Part shown: one piece after another, positions 35,327 to 45,639 of the stretch
Numbering within the stretch: position 1 is the first letter of the stretch
How the letters are laid out: every line of letters starts with the position of its first letter
NCBI GenBank assembly: GCA_035079385.1
Contig: JAVHKY010000074.1
Coordinates: 2,046,001-2,110,000 of the forward strand
DNA: 64,000 nt
Direction of reading: 5' to 3'
From: Aspidiotus rigidus
Taxonomy: Eukaryota; Arthropoda; Insecta; Hemiptera; Diaspididae
Made by a program: the position numbers and the translations under genes
Notes under the pieces: model-generated
What the model saw: the letters and a program-made list of their open reading frames with translations, nothing else
Databases searched by the model: none
What the model was told of the DNA's origin: nothing

Positions 35327-36868
35327 CTAGTGGCCCGTCTGCGGTGTGGCATCTGTCCCGGAAGAAGCTGATGTGTCCACCAGTTTCCTCCGGGGTCTTC
35401 CGCGGTCTCTTTTGCCGGTCGGGGTGTAATTTTCGGCCCATTTTGGTGATCGGTCTTCTTCCATGCGATGTACGTGCTCCCGCCATTTTCTTCGGTATTC
35501 TCTGACTCTTTTCACAACCGGCGTGATATTCAGCTCGTTCTGTATCGTCTCGTTCCTCTTCCGATCTAAGAGAGTATATCCTGCTGTTTTTCGTAAGAAC
35601 CTCATTTCCGCCGCCGTGATTCTCTTTTTGTCCTTTTTCCTTAGTACCCACGCTTCGCTGCCGAATGTTAGCATCGGTATCGCAAGTGTGCTGTATACCT
35701 TCAAGCGTGTTTCCCGCCTCACACTATTTGCGGGTAGTATCCGATTTATTAGGCCAGAAACTTTCAGGAATTTTATTATCTTTTTCTCCACATCGACTTC
35801 GCCATAATAAGAAATTTCATTGCCTAGGTATTTGAACGCGTTCACCTGATCAATAGATTTTCCGTCGATAACTATCTTCGATCGAATCGGTTCTTTCCCG
35901 TGGAAGGCCATCACTTTTGTTTTTTCTCGGGATATTTTCATATTAAATTCTTTTGCCACGACGCTGAGTTTGTGGAGGGCTCGTTGAAGATCGTCTTCGT
36001 TTTCTGCCAGAATAGCGAGGTCGTCCGCAAACAGTACTGCTCCTAAATGTCTTCCCTGATCCAATTGAATTCCTTTCGGATTCGTTTTGTACCATTTTCG
36101 CAGTATTTCGTCTATATACACATTGAACAAAACGCATGATGCAGGACATCCCTGTCGAACGCCACCATTGATTCGTACGCATTCTGACATGTCGTTTTCC
36201 ATGCGAATCTGAATTTTGGTCACTGCGTACATGGTTTTCAGAGCCTGTATCAAATTTTTTGGCACGTTTCTTTTTTCGAGTATTTCGAACAGTTTAGCAC
36301 GGTCCACCTTATCGTAAGCTTTCTCGAGATCCACGAAACATATATGGGTCTGTTTATTAAACTCGATGCGTTTCTCCATTATCAATTTAATCGTATAGGT
36401 TGCATCCGTACATGAGCGTCCTTTTCTAAATCCGTTTTGACATTCCAACAAGAATTCGTCTGCCAGGTCCGTGAGCTTTCGCGCAATCATTCTTGCAAGT
36501 ATTTTGTATGCCACGCACAATAAGCTTAGTCCTCGGTAATTTTCTATCCTTGAGAGATCACCCTTCTTGAATATCGGTACGACTATCGCTTTTGTGAGGT
36601 CTTCTGGCATCTGTCCTTCTCGACAGATCTTGTTGAAGAAGTTCAACAAACGTTTATGGACTTCAGTTGTTGCGTATTTAAATAGTTCCGCTGATATTCC
36701 GTCGCATCCCGGCGCTTTTCCGTTCTTCATACCTTTCAACGAATCTTTAAGGTCTTCAAAGGTGAACGTACTATCTGCTTCGTCGTTATCTAATGAGTTG
36801 GCATCCCAGGCAATTTCGTTCTCCGCTGTCCATAAATCCGAGAAGTACTTCATTCTCCAAGCAAGCAA
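35327..36868 (-). pseudogene. 5'-truncated RTE-like LINE: reverse transcriptase and C-terminus
   Basis: A 513-codon open frame. RT motifs: LKGMKNGKAPGCDGISAELF, AIVVPIFKKGD, IENYRGLSLLCVAYKILARM, CFVDLEKAYDKVDR, GVRQGCPASCVLFNVYI and FADDLAILAENEDD. The C-terminus has EYRRKWREHVHRM and KRDRGRPRRK, as in RTE-like insect elements. The apurinic endonuclease domain is absent because homology stops near 36880, where an unrelated direct repeat begins. This is the usual result of incomplete target-primed reverse transcription. The frame is open throughout, so the insertion is not old. Confidence 0.9.
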
Positions 36869-36879
36869 ATATTGTAAGA

Positions 36880-37560
36880 GACACTATTGACCAAATGCTG
36901 AGCTTTATTTCAAGTTTTTTTAACGTACCCTCCGTTGTCGCTTTTGTGTGTGTTGCCGGTCCCAAAGTTGCGCATTCGATGGATTATGCACCAGTCTATC
37001 ATGGCTATCAGACCGTTCATACCCTACGAAAGTCTAAGTACACCAGGTCAGTTCGTACCATTTTTGAGGTCTGATTTCATCACTCTTGATGACCAGTCCA
37101 CCCTTTAACAAATATCAAAGTAGTGTCGACAGTGAATCCAGTGCCGTTTACCCATCAGTTTTCTAGCGTGTACTTATTTATTTGGTCTTCACGACCTGGG
37201 GAAACTTTATAGCGTGATATAACAGACGGTCGTAGATGACGAAAGTCGTCCTGCAGCTTTTGGTGTAAGAGGCACTATTAACCAAACGCCGAATTCCCAT
37301 CCAGGTTTTTCGAGTGCACCACTCGTCGCAGTTGTGTATATCGCCAATCTCAAAGTTACATTCGATAGACCATGCGGCATTCTGTTGGGAATGGCCATCA
37401 GATCGTTGATACAGAAGGGCAGTTTTTACGTCTGATTCATCGCTCGTTTGATCAACCTCATACCAACTGTCAAAGAAGTGTTGGCAGTGAATCGCCGAGA
37501 TAGTGCGACGTTTAACATACTTTGCACATTTACAGGAGTTGGGTACCTCCTACCTTTTGT
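36880..37560 (-). repeat. Diverged direct repeat, about 380-bp period, protein-like on the minus strand
   Basis: Unit A (from 36880, GTAAGAGACACTATTGACCA) and unit B (from 37264, GTAAGAGGCACTATTAACCA) align over about 180 bp and again in the following stretch (GTCGACAGTGAATCC / TTGGCAGTGAATCG). The minus strand reads WEFGVWLIVPLT in B and KLSIWSIVSLT in A, and FTANTSLTVG in B against FTVDTTLIFV in A. This suggests duplicated coding exons rather than plain repeats. Confidence 0.55.
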
Positions 37561-37812
37561 GTCGTATTTAAGTTCATGCGCCGTCGAAAGATCCGTGTTT
37601 TTCCCACAAGAAATATACTGGAAGAAAATGGAATTTTGAGATTTCTTGAAGAGTATTGAAGCTGGGAACTTGATATTGAAAACTGCACAATCATGTCGGG
37701 TTGAACACTTTTCACTTTTTTGAACTATTGCGTTTGTATCACTTTGATTCAAATTGTATACTGTGATGATGTCTTTCCATGTTCCTCCGTGCGTCACTCC
37801 ATTATCGGACAT
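37426..37812 (-). CDS. Unknown ORF or exon, 128 codons
   Basis: Starts at an ATG (37810-37812), MSDNGVTHGGTWKDIITVYN. The C-terminal 40 residues lie in repeat unit B. No domain recognised; no membrane segment. It may be an exon of the same gene as the duplicated segments to its left. It directly precedes PLE 2 on the opposite strand. Confidence 0.3.
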   Translation of the reverse strand: MSDNGVTHGGTWKDIITVYNLNQSDTNAIVQKSEKCSTRHDCAVFNIKFPASILFKKSQNSIFFQYISCGKNTDLSTAHELKYDTKGRRYPTPVNVQSMLNVALSRRFTANTSLTVGMRLIKRAMNQT

Positions 37813-37942
37813 TGTTACCAGAAAATAGTTCCAAGGGCATTTAAGTAGATGAAGAATACCGTATATAGGGCTACGACTTGAGTCTTGAAACGTGTATTCC
37901 TTGCCTTTCTGAGCAACTTTCTCTTTTGACTGACTAATGAGG

Positions 37943-38023
37943 TACTCCGATTGAATTACTCGCTTGAGTATGACTTCGTCTGGTATATCTGGTCATAAAT
38001 TGAGAAACCGCATTGATTCTATT
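37943..38023 (+). repeat. Left pseudo-LTR of PLE 2
   Basis: 81 bp, TACTCCGATTGAATTACTCG ... TTGATTCTATT, repeated at 40570-40650 with one difference (C/T). It contains a small hairpin TACTCGCTTGAGTA and the first ATG of the PLE 2 ORF. Confidence 0.9.
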
Positions 38024-40444
38024 AATAACGCTGATACGGCCTATTTGCGATTTCTGTTCGGGAAGTTTCGGAACCAAAGGTCGTCGTTCTCATCTCACAT
38101 ATGGTTTCTTCGCAAATGCTTAAAATTACACCTTAAGCCTAATTTCATTAAGTTTCGGTTGTTCTCGGATTGCGATCGCACCACCAAAAAATTAGAAAAA
38201 TTCCTGACGGAAAAATGGATCCGCACTGAATTGCGGAGGTGGCATGGAAAGTTGAGTGTCACCACTAGGCTGAACTTATTGGTCCATTCTAGACTTTCTG
38301 GTCTACTGCATCCGGGTGAGTTGGATCTGTTTATTAAGGCTATTAATGTTAAATGCCGCGGTTTTGAAGCTAAATTGAAAAGGAAGAAAAATAAGAAACT
38401 TTGTTCCCTCCAGAAAAAGAAAGAAAATTTGAATAACCCCGCTGTCCAGGAAATGCGACCTGAGTTCAGTGTCATCCAAAACTTCCAACCGCGCATTATA
38501 AATTGCAGTCAGGTTGAGTTCAGTTGCGATGAGGTGAATTTATTAGAGAAAGGGTTGAAGTTCGGATTACCCCCTCTTAATAATAGTAATGCTTTGGCTA
38601 ATGTTGTTGCCGACCTCGAGGTGAAAATCGGACCGGGGGTTACTACTCAAAAAAATTGTGCCGCTCTTGTCCGCAATACCCCCCTCCCTCGTATAAACAA
38701 TTACGCAATTGAGGTGATTAAGGGATTAAAGAGGAGGGTCAGGGAGGAGGGCTTAATCATCACGAAGGCTGACAAAAGTAATGCCATTGTCGTGATGGAG
38801 AAGTCCTCCTACGTCTCCAAGGTCTATGACGTTCTCGGCCAGTGTGGTGCTAAGGAAAACGACAGTTTCAATTTTCCTAAACACGTAAAAGAAGTTAGAC
38901 GTGTGATAAACGAGTGTGAATTTATTATTAAAACTCCCTCGCTAAAAAGATTGCTCCTGGAGCCCAACCCTGTGCCTCCCCTCTTGTACGGGCTACCAAA
39001 AGTCCATAAAAAAGATAACCCGATGCGTCCGGTCGTGTCCTTTGTGTCCTCCCCCACGTACGCTCTGGCGAAATTTTTGGACCGATGGTTTAAATCGAGA
39101 GTTGACCATGAGTCACCTTACTCGGTGAAAAATTCGGTCTCCTTGGCTGATAGGCTTAAGGATAATATTCTTCCGCTGGGATCGACCTTGTGTTCATTTG
39201 ATGTGGTCGGCCTGTTCCCCAATATCCCCAGAGCAACCGCCATGCAACATATGGGAGACCTTTTGATTCAAACAAATGTTCGCCAAGAAGAATTGGGTGA
39301 ATTTTTCAATCTCCTCAATATTTGTTGGTCTCCCAATTATTGCAAATTCGATAACAAGTTTTTTGAGTTTCCTGAAGAGGTTGGAATACCCATCGGTTCT
39401 CCTTTGGGTTCTCTCATTTCGGAGGTCTTTTTGTCTAAGTTTGAGCTCGATTTGTTCTCCTCTGGCAGTGCGCATTTAGATCACATTTATTATTGGCACA
39501 GGTATGTCGACGATGTGTTGTGTACGTGGACTGGTCCCCGAGAGCTCCTTTTGGAGTTTCTCCAGTATCTAAATAATCAATATCCTTCTATAAAATTTAC
39601 TTTAGAAATCGGTGGCGCATCTATTAATTACTTGGATTTGACGATCTGTAATAGAGACGGTATCCATGAATTCGCCATATACAGGGAAGATACTGCGACC
39701 GATATTAGTGTCCTCGGCAAATCTTTCTGCCCTGTAGCCCATAAATATGCTGGATTTAACAGCCTAATCCATCGACTGACTAGTATTCCTCTCAATCAGT
39801 CAGCCTTCCAAAAAGAGGTATTAACTATAAAGCACTTGGCCAGAGTGAATGAAGTGAACTTAGACATTGACCTTATGATCCAAAGGAAAGTTACTCGAAA
39901 ATGCCTCGATTCCACCACCTCCCTCCCCCACAATACGGCCCTAAACAGTAGAGAGCGTTGGATAAGACTTCCGTTCTTGGGGCAGTTTTCATCTCAATTG
40001 AGTCGAGTCCTACGCCCCTACAACCTCAATACCATAAAAAGTTTATTGGTTAGGCTGAAAGACCCCATCCAACTGGCCGAGAGGAGTGGTGTGTATAAAG
40101 TTGAGTGTAAGGATTGTAACGGAATTTATATTGGCGAGACAGGCCGTCAGTTGAAAATTAGAATCGCTGAACATAGGAAGGCGTGGGAAAAGAAGAATAT
40201 AGGTGAATCGGCGTTTGCGGACCATCTAATCACTAGCGGCCATAGCATTAAAGAGGGGTCCGAGGTCCTCCTCTATAGAGAAAACACGTATTCGAAGCGA
40301 AAAGCGTTAGAACACATCGAAATAATCCGTCATTTAAATAACGACGACCTTAATGTGCTCAACAGGTACATACCTGATGAGGGGTTGATTGAACTAGTTT
40401 ACGAGTATGATTCACGTCGTGATGACTCGCTGGTTCAATCCTGA
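37970..40444 (+). CDS. Penelope-like element 2, intact RT plus GIY-YIG endonuclease
   Basis: Uninterrupted frame of about 824 codons from ATG 37970 (open from TTG 37964). Order: N-terminal WFLRKCLKLHLKP and a basic segment, the PLE motif TKADKSNAIVVMEKSSYV (about 265), RT motif A SFDVVGLFPNIP (about 410), IPIGSPLGSLISEVF, YVDDVLCTW (about 514), INYLDLTI, then the Cys/His and GIY-YIG region CKDCNGIYIGETGRQLKIR (about 715) with EHRKAWE and a DHLITSGH end. Same family as PLE 1, which has one frameshift. The first 18 codons lie in the left pseudo-LTR, so the right pseudo-LTR carries a second copy of the start. The protein would nick DNA and prime reverse transcription there. Best candidate for an active element besides copia 1. 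Confidence 0.93.
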   Translation: MTSSGISGHKLRNRIDSINNADTAYLRFLFGKFRNQRSSFSSHIWFLRKCLKLHLKPNFIKFRLFSDCDRTTKKLEKFLTEKWIRTELRRWHGKLSVTTRLNLLVHSRLSGLLHPGELDLFIKAINVKCRGFEAKLKRKKNKKLCSLQKKKENLNNPAVQEMRPEFSVIQNFQPRIINCSQVEFSCDEVNLLEKGLKFGLPPLNNSNALANVVADLEVKIGPGVTTQKNCAALVRNTPLPRINNYAIEVIKGLKRRVREEGLIITKADKSNAIVVMEKSSYVSKVYDVLGQCGAKENDSFNFPKHVKEVRRVINECEFIIKTPSLKRLLLEPNPVPPLLYGLPKVHKKDNPMRPVVSFVSSPTYALAKFLDRWFKSRVDHESPYSVKNSVSLADRLKDNILPLGSTLCSFDVVGLFPNIPRATAMQHMGDLLIQTNVRQEELGEFFNLLNICWSPNYCKFDNKFFEFPEEVGIPIGSPLGSLISEVFLSKFELDLFSSGSAHLDHIYYWHRYVDDVLCTWTGPRELLLEFLQYLNNQYPSIKFTLEIGGASINYLDLTICNRDGIHEFAIYREDTATDISVLGKSFCPVAHKYAGFNSLIHRLTSIPLNQSAFQKEVLTIKHLARVNEVNLDIDLMIQRKVTRKCLDSTTSLPHNTALNSRERWIRLPFLGQFSSQLSRVLRPYNLNTIKSLLVRLKDPIQLAERSGVYKVECKDCNGIYIGETGRQLKIRIAEHRKAWEKKNIGESAFADHLITSGHSIKEGSEVLLYRENTYSKRKALEHIEIIRHLNNDDLNVLNRYIPDEGLIELVYEYDSRRDDSLVQS

Positions 40445-40497
40445 TTTCCTCGTATGTTTCTAGTTTACAGCCGGAGTTGGTTCAGTCGCTTTCCAGT

Positions 40498-40535
40498 CCC
40501 CGTTGGCAATGATTGTTTAATCGAAAGCGCTCCGG
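40498..40535 (+). ncRNA. Hammerhead-ribozyme-like motif, 3' region of PLE 2
   Basis: Stem I CCG / CGG (3 bp), box UUGGCAA, extra U, stem II GATT-GTTT-AATC, GAAA, loopless palindromic stem III AGC|GCU, C at the cleavage position. As in PLE 1, positions 3 and 8 are U and A; A6 is also changed to G, which should weaken or stop catalysis. Confidence 0.5.
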
Positions 40536-40569
40536 CATCGTTAAAATTCTGTGGCTAAATTTTGTAAAT

Positions 40570-40650
40570 TACTCCGATTGAATTACTCGCTTGAGTATGA
40601 CTTCGTCTGGTATATCTGGTCATAAATTGAGAAACCGTATTGATTCTATT
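40570..40650 (+). repeat. Right pseudo-LTR of PLE 2
   Basis: 81 bp, one mismatch to the left copy at 37943-38023. Direct terminal repeats of this kind are typical for Penelope-like elements. Confidence 0.9.
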
Positions 40651-40872
40651 CAATTTACTTCCTGTTGAATTTGAAACAAATTTGGAGAGGCCTCGATTGC
40701 AGAGAACTTTCAATGGTAATTTTAGGTTTTCCTTGACGATTATACATTCTTTCTAGTTTTTGACATTGTTTGAATAGAGAAAGGCCGGCCTTCATATATT
40801 CCTGTACATCGAATGAATTTGGATTAAAATAATATTGTACCTTTGAACTAGAACCACTTTCGGAATATCTTA

Positions 40873-41060
40873 TTAATGAGGTTTTAACAGGGAATCTGTT
40901 TTATGGGGGGCTTTTTGAGAAACTTGCCGTGCGCCATCCAGCAAAAAACTTGGAAAAATTTCGACTCTCGAGTCATATATGATAGGAGAGGTCACCTGAA
41001 ATAAGAAAAATTTCCATTTCAAAGGAAAATAAAAAAAAATCATACTGCCAAGAAGGAAGA
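40873..41060. repeat. Dispersed repeat (ATATGATAGGAG family)
   Basis: Carries AACTTGCCGTGCGCCATC, AAAAATTTCGACTCTCGAG and ATATATGATAGGAG, all present in other orders at 48840-49310 and 50750-50925. Confidence 0.6.
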
Positions 41061-41830
41061 ACATACAGAAACCCGCCATCTCGGTTGACTATTGTCAAAA
41101 TAACTTCCACAATCCAGACAGCAAAAATTCAACATTGTACTCATAAAATCCTGAAATGAAAATCAAATCAGTTTCCAGAATCACAAAAACAAAACATAAA
41201 ATAAAAAAGTACGCACCTTGCTTTGGCAAAACGGACAGGAGTTGTACAGTAATAGATCAACCAAATTGTGGATAAAAACAAAGGAAGCAGTGAGAACAAC
41301 AAAGAAAGAAGAATAATAAGAAAGGTTTTGAGACAATAAATTTTCAATTTCAGCAAAAACATATTTTATCGACATTTTGGAGTCTTATCCCCGGAAAAAC
41401 AAAGTCACCAAAAAAACAAAGATAAGAATGATAAAAAAATTATGAAACCAAAATAAGCAAACGAATGAAAAAAAAATATTGACCATATATTTTCAAAGGA
41501 CTAATTTACTTTAGCCTTTTCATTTTTTTTTTAATGATCCCATAATATCCTTTGACTATGATTGTACATTGTTATAACTTGAACTAAGTGCTTAGAGAAT
41601 GAGACATCAGGAAAAAAGATTGAAATTACAATTTCTTTGAGGATCAAGTATCTCTGGTGGATTATGGTAGTTTCTTCGCAAGCTATCATGTAACGATACA
41701 AAATAAAACAGCCTGTTGAATTTCCCGATTGCTTAGCATTTTCATTGCCTTTTCATAATCCGCGAAGGACAAACAGACGTTCGAAAATTATTTAATAGCC
41801 CCTCATTTTGCAACTGTACTCAGCGAGTAA
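41061..41830. other. No recognisable gene
   Basis: AT-rich. The hydrophobic minus ORFs at 41168-41375 overlap in two frames of T-rich sequence and are not convincing. Confidence 0.5.
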
Positions 41831-41832
41831 AT

Positions 41833-42399
41833 ATGAAACATAGCTCTTTGGCTTCCAGTATTAGTGCAATTTTCTTCGATGATGCTATAAACAAGCCGAA
41901 GCACGTTCGATTTTGTTTAGCATCGCCGAGTCGCCCAAACGAACTTGGTCAATCGTTATCTCGAGCGCCACACGATGGAGTCCAAAATAACGCAGACGAA
42001 AGAAACGCTCCTCTGACACATTTCAGTTTAACCGAACAAATCGCGGTGTCCAATTTCGACATGAATGGAACTAAGAAATCGGTAGATGATTCAGTTGAAC
42101 GGAATAAACTGTGGAGTACGACAGTCTACGACCATACAACGATGTGCAATTTACAGAATATTACCCAGGAAAATAATTCGCTGAAAATGAAGGAGGAACC
42201 TCGCAGTACAAGACAATTTGTCGCTCATTGCGTAGGCACCGATGAGCCTGATTTTCAAACGTCTGATTCAAATGAAACTCCCGCTGATGTACATTGCGAA
42301 CTTTGTCGTGGAATTATGCTTCGTCTATCTCGTTCGACGAAGAAAAGTAAGAAAGCTCCACACAATTGTAATGGTTGTACAAAACATGAAACCGTGTAA
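41833..42399 (+). CDS. Uncharacterised ORF, 188 aa, possible single-exon gene
   Basis: Starts at an ATG, MKHSSLASSISAIFFDDAIN; mixed, hydrophilic composition that looks protein-like. Near the C-terminus CELCRGIMLRLS and HNCNGCTKH give a C-x2-C ... C-x2-C pattern that could bind a metal. An AATAAA lies about 16 bp after the stop. No family recognised, no repeats or membrane segment, no splice sites at its ends that I trust. It could be a last exon or a chance ORF. Confidence 0.35.
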   Translation: MKHSSLASSISAIFFDDAINKPKHVRFCLASPSRPNELGQSLSRAPHDGVQNNADERNAPLTHFSLTEQIAVSNFDMNGTKKSVDDSVERNKLWSTTVYDHTTMCNLQNITQENNSLKMKEEPRSTRQFVAHCVGTDEPDFQTSDSNETPADVHCELCRGIMLRLSRSTKKSKKAPHNCNGCTKHETV

Positions 42400-42429
42400 A
42401 TGTCGACGTAGATTTAATAAAAGGAGATG

Positions 42430-43630
42430 AGATAGAGTAAACTATTGGGTCGTCATACCTAACAAGGTGGAAAATACGTGACTGTCCCTTTCTCAAAGAG
42501 ACAGAATCTTCCCCTCATGGAGTAGCTTTTTCAGTGTGAAATCTTCCCTACCGATGATTCCTTCTGTCGTTTCGTCGAAACTTTTACAATCAATCGTCTG
42601 CGGCTTTATAAGAAAATATTCAATCGAATCTCTTGACGAAATGACTTGGAAATGTGTGAATTTTTCCCGAACTTTTTTGCCCCATTAACAAAACTTTAAT
42701 GGAATAATTTACTAGTGAAGCGTTTCAACGGAATTGTCCTCCAAAGCAAATATCTGTGCACATTTAGACAGCGTTATACACGCTTTGCTATAAACGCGTG
42801 TATCGAATACATCCTGCTAATTTAGTGTTATTTCCATCATAAAATCCAACTAGTGCGATTTCGTATAACTATGGGGAGCGTAAATTATGCTCGCTCATTT
42901 CATTTTGCTGAACGTCGCTACTTGCCAAGTACAAATTTGTCGACACTTTCACAGACGCACTCATTGTGCAGTATGGGGGTGTTCGTTATTATAATTCCCG
43001 AAAACGGATCCAAAGATATGTGTATTTTCAGTCATTATACCATACCTCGGAAATATGTTTGAACCGAGCTGTTGAGTTGAATTTGCAAAATTCTACCAAG
43101 GCAGAAAGTTTGAGTGGTAGAATCCTTTGCGGAAAGATATGATTTTTAGTCGTACTCGATAAAATCAAGATTGATTTGAATCCATTATAATTTGTCTAAT
43201 GAAAGTATAAAATTATTTCAAGGTGTACTCTTAGCATCTCATATGGACAAAAAGGCGTAACTGGTAGCCCCTTTGTTTATCTAAACGGGCAAGCGGGTTG
43301 AACGAAAACCTGACCAATAGGATATTCAAAACATCCTAATCTCCAGATCGTGTGATTGTTGTTTGTGTTCCTGGTCCATGTTGAAGGACCCGATTTGAAT
43401 GAGGTAATCACTGGTACCAAAGAGATTGAAATGCTTCGCAGGAAAGAATCTGTAGAAGTTGTTAAAGAGTCCTAGCTTTTTTTCTAGGTTCTTGATCATT
43501 TCCTTCTTTCTTTTCTTGTTATTTAGTTCATAATTTCCTAATCACATATCAATTCCGCACAGGCACGAATTAAAATTTCATCATCATTTTTGCAAATCTC
43601 ATTAACTGAGTTGAATGTGTTTCCTTAGCG
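42430..43630. other. No recognisable gene
   Basis: No ORF or repeat that I can support. Confidence 0.5.
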
Positions 43631-43639
43631 TTGAGAAAT

Positions 43640-44075
43640 AGCGACGTTTTGCCGAAGAGAAGTGTGTGTGTGTGTGTCGGTCTCCGTTCGCCCATTCGAT
43701 TTCATGAGTGGTGTACCGTTGTATCGGGATAGAACTGTCCACTTTCGTTTTCCTCTCTGTATATCGTTACATCCAGTTTCGAACGTATCCTGATTCCCCA
43801 TTCTTGGTTACTTCTCTTCCCATCAGTTTCCCCTTCGCTATCTACCCTTCTCCTGCTATCTCGACTAGGCGGTAAACTGGACCGATTAAGAGGGAGAAAG
43901 ATTGGCTTGTGCTCACCTCAACGATGGATTTTGTTTGTCGTTCTGGTCGGAGTGCGTTTTTTCCTTCGACGGACGACGGGCGTTCTTTCGATAATATTCC
44001 GGATTGAAAATAACGTGGCCGCCGAGGCCTGGGTGTATGAACATACTCGCCGGAAATTTAATATAGACTAGCGTC
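43640..44075 (+). repeat. Long dispersed repeat, copy 1 (second copy 62930-63345)
   Basis: Over about 430 bp the two copies align with moderate divergence. The best-kept core is TTGTCGTTCTGG, GGAGTGCGTTTTT, CCTTCGACGGACGACGGGCG and AACGTGGCCGCCGAGGCCTG. Not coding in either strand in a consistent frame. It begins next to a short GT run. Confidence 0.8.
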
Positions 44076-44279
44076 TGTTGCGTCGTCGCTACGTGTCGAC
44101 GACAGCCGCTAGCTAGGTGAATACCAATTTTGGGATAAGAAAATAATTTTTTTCTACAAAAATTTTCTGAAAAAAAAAAAAAAAAAATGAACAGAAACAA
44201 CGCGGCAATTTACTAATATAAAAGGATACCATTCTATTCGCCAGCAAAAAGACCAAACAAACTGCTCCAATGAACACAC

Positions 44280-44490
44280 GTAGAAAAAACTATAGTAAAT
44301 TTGACTAAGAACATAGTAAAGCCGGTCCAGTCACGATTTTTTAGTAAAAACAACTGAGCAATTTCAGTAATATTTAGTTTTATTCACTACTTTTTCTCGT
44401 AAGTATAACTATATTTTTCAGTCGTTATAACCATAATCTTCGACTGGACCGGCTTTACTATATTTTTTAGTTAAAAGTACCACCAAAATT
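44280..44490. repeat. Palindromic MITE-like element
   Basis: ATAGTAAAGCCGGTCCAGTC at 44313-44332 is repeated inverted, base for base, at 44442-44461, and the similarity continues outward (TTTRACTAARAA) and, weaker, inward. The whole can fold into one long hairpin of about 90-bp arms. Confidence 0.7.
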
Positions 44491-44679
44491 TTTCTCAGTG
44501 CAGACAATATAGGTATTTTTCTCTGTGCGGACACTAAATTTCTTCTCTTCTAAAAAATAATTAGAAAAACTTCCCTATTTTTGAAACAGCCTTAGCTTCA
44601 TTACATTCTTTGGTCCGCATATGTATAAGGCCAGTCTGCCCCTTGTGGTTGCATTTTTTGAAAAAAACGTATCACCCAC

Positions 44680-45630
44680 TTTAATCAAACTGTATTTTAA
44701 AATAAGAGTTCTACTTTGGAAGCATTTCTAAAAATATATATATTGCTAAACTTTAACCAAACCCTATTTTAAAATAAGTTGTACTTTGATCGCATTTAAA
44801 AAAAAACATATTTCCAAAAACCAAAAAAAATTTTCTGGTATAGCCAAATAAATGAAGATCATGTTTCATGTCGCTTATATTTTGTCATGTCATCTTGAAA
44901 TAAGTATTCTAGTCTAGACTTCTACTAGGTCAAGTGTTTGTGAGATATTACTCGTTTGTCCCCTTACCTTTCTTGGCGTTGTAAGTCTGGTATGAGAAAT
45001 ATTTTGAGGTATAGCCTTTTGTGAGGCTCACTCGCTCCGCTCGTTCGCCTTCTTTCTTGGTGTCGTATGAATCTAGTACGAGAAATATTTTTTGAGCGAT
45101 CAGCTTTTGTAGGGCTCATTCGCTCCGCTCGTTCGGCCTCTTTCTTGGTCCCTGTCTCAATTTAGCATAAGTCTGATTTAAAATATTTTGGGCTTTCGCC
45201 TTTTATGGGGCTCAATCGCTCCGCTCGTTTGCCCCCTTTCTTGCTGTTGTATAAGAATGGTATGAGAAATATTTTGAGCTATCGCACAGGTATATATTTG
45301 CACGCGCACGCGGGATGTACTCGCAAATTTCTGAATCACCCACAGGGTAGAGATGTGCACGCGCTCACGGGGTGTACTCGCAAATTTCAAAATTGGGGTA
45401 CGATGAGGGAAAAGACATGAAACATGTCAACTTTAACCAAACCCTATTTTAAAATGAGTTCTACTTGGTTGTATTTCTAAAAAAAACATATGTATTGTTA
45501 AACTCTTATCAAATCCTATTTTTAAATGAGTTCCACTTTGGTCGCATTTCTTGAAAAAAAAAACATAATTCCAAACTTTAACCAAACCTTATTTTAAAAT
45601 GAGCTCTATTTTGGTTACATTTTGAGGTTT
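44680..45630. repeat. Tandem repeat of about 70-80 bp, interrupted
   Basis: Units with AACTTTAACCAAACCCTATT, TTAAAATRAGTTCTACTTTGG and GCATTTCTWAAAAA occur at about 44680-44830 and 45425-45630, at least five in all. Between them sit 44985-45290 and a 68-bp tandem duplication (about 45297-45400, GTACTCGCAAATTTC). Confidence 0.75.
44985..45290 (-). repeat. CGCTCCGCTCG repeat family, three subunits
   Basis: Three subunits of about 100 bp, each with GAGAAATATTTTGAG-type sequence and GCTCANTCGCTCCGCTCGTT. Reverse orientation of the repeat at 6686-6900, with which it shares GACAGGGACCAAG and AAAATATTTTGGGCTTT. Confidence 0.8.
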
Positions 45631-45639
45631 CCCTACTTT

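Noticed and set aside
37928..37965. CTAATGAGGTACTC...GATTGAA upstream of the left pseudo-LTR as a hammerhead
   Set aside because: Core residues differ and the right pseudo-LTR lacks the upstream half.
41168..41375. Hydrophobic minus ORFs that could be membrane proteins
   Set aside because: Two frames of the same T-rich sequence give similar hydrophobic peptides; no start context or homology.
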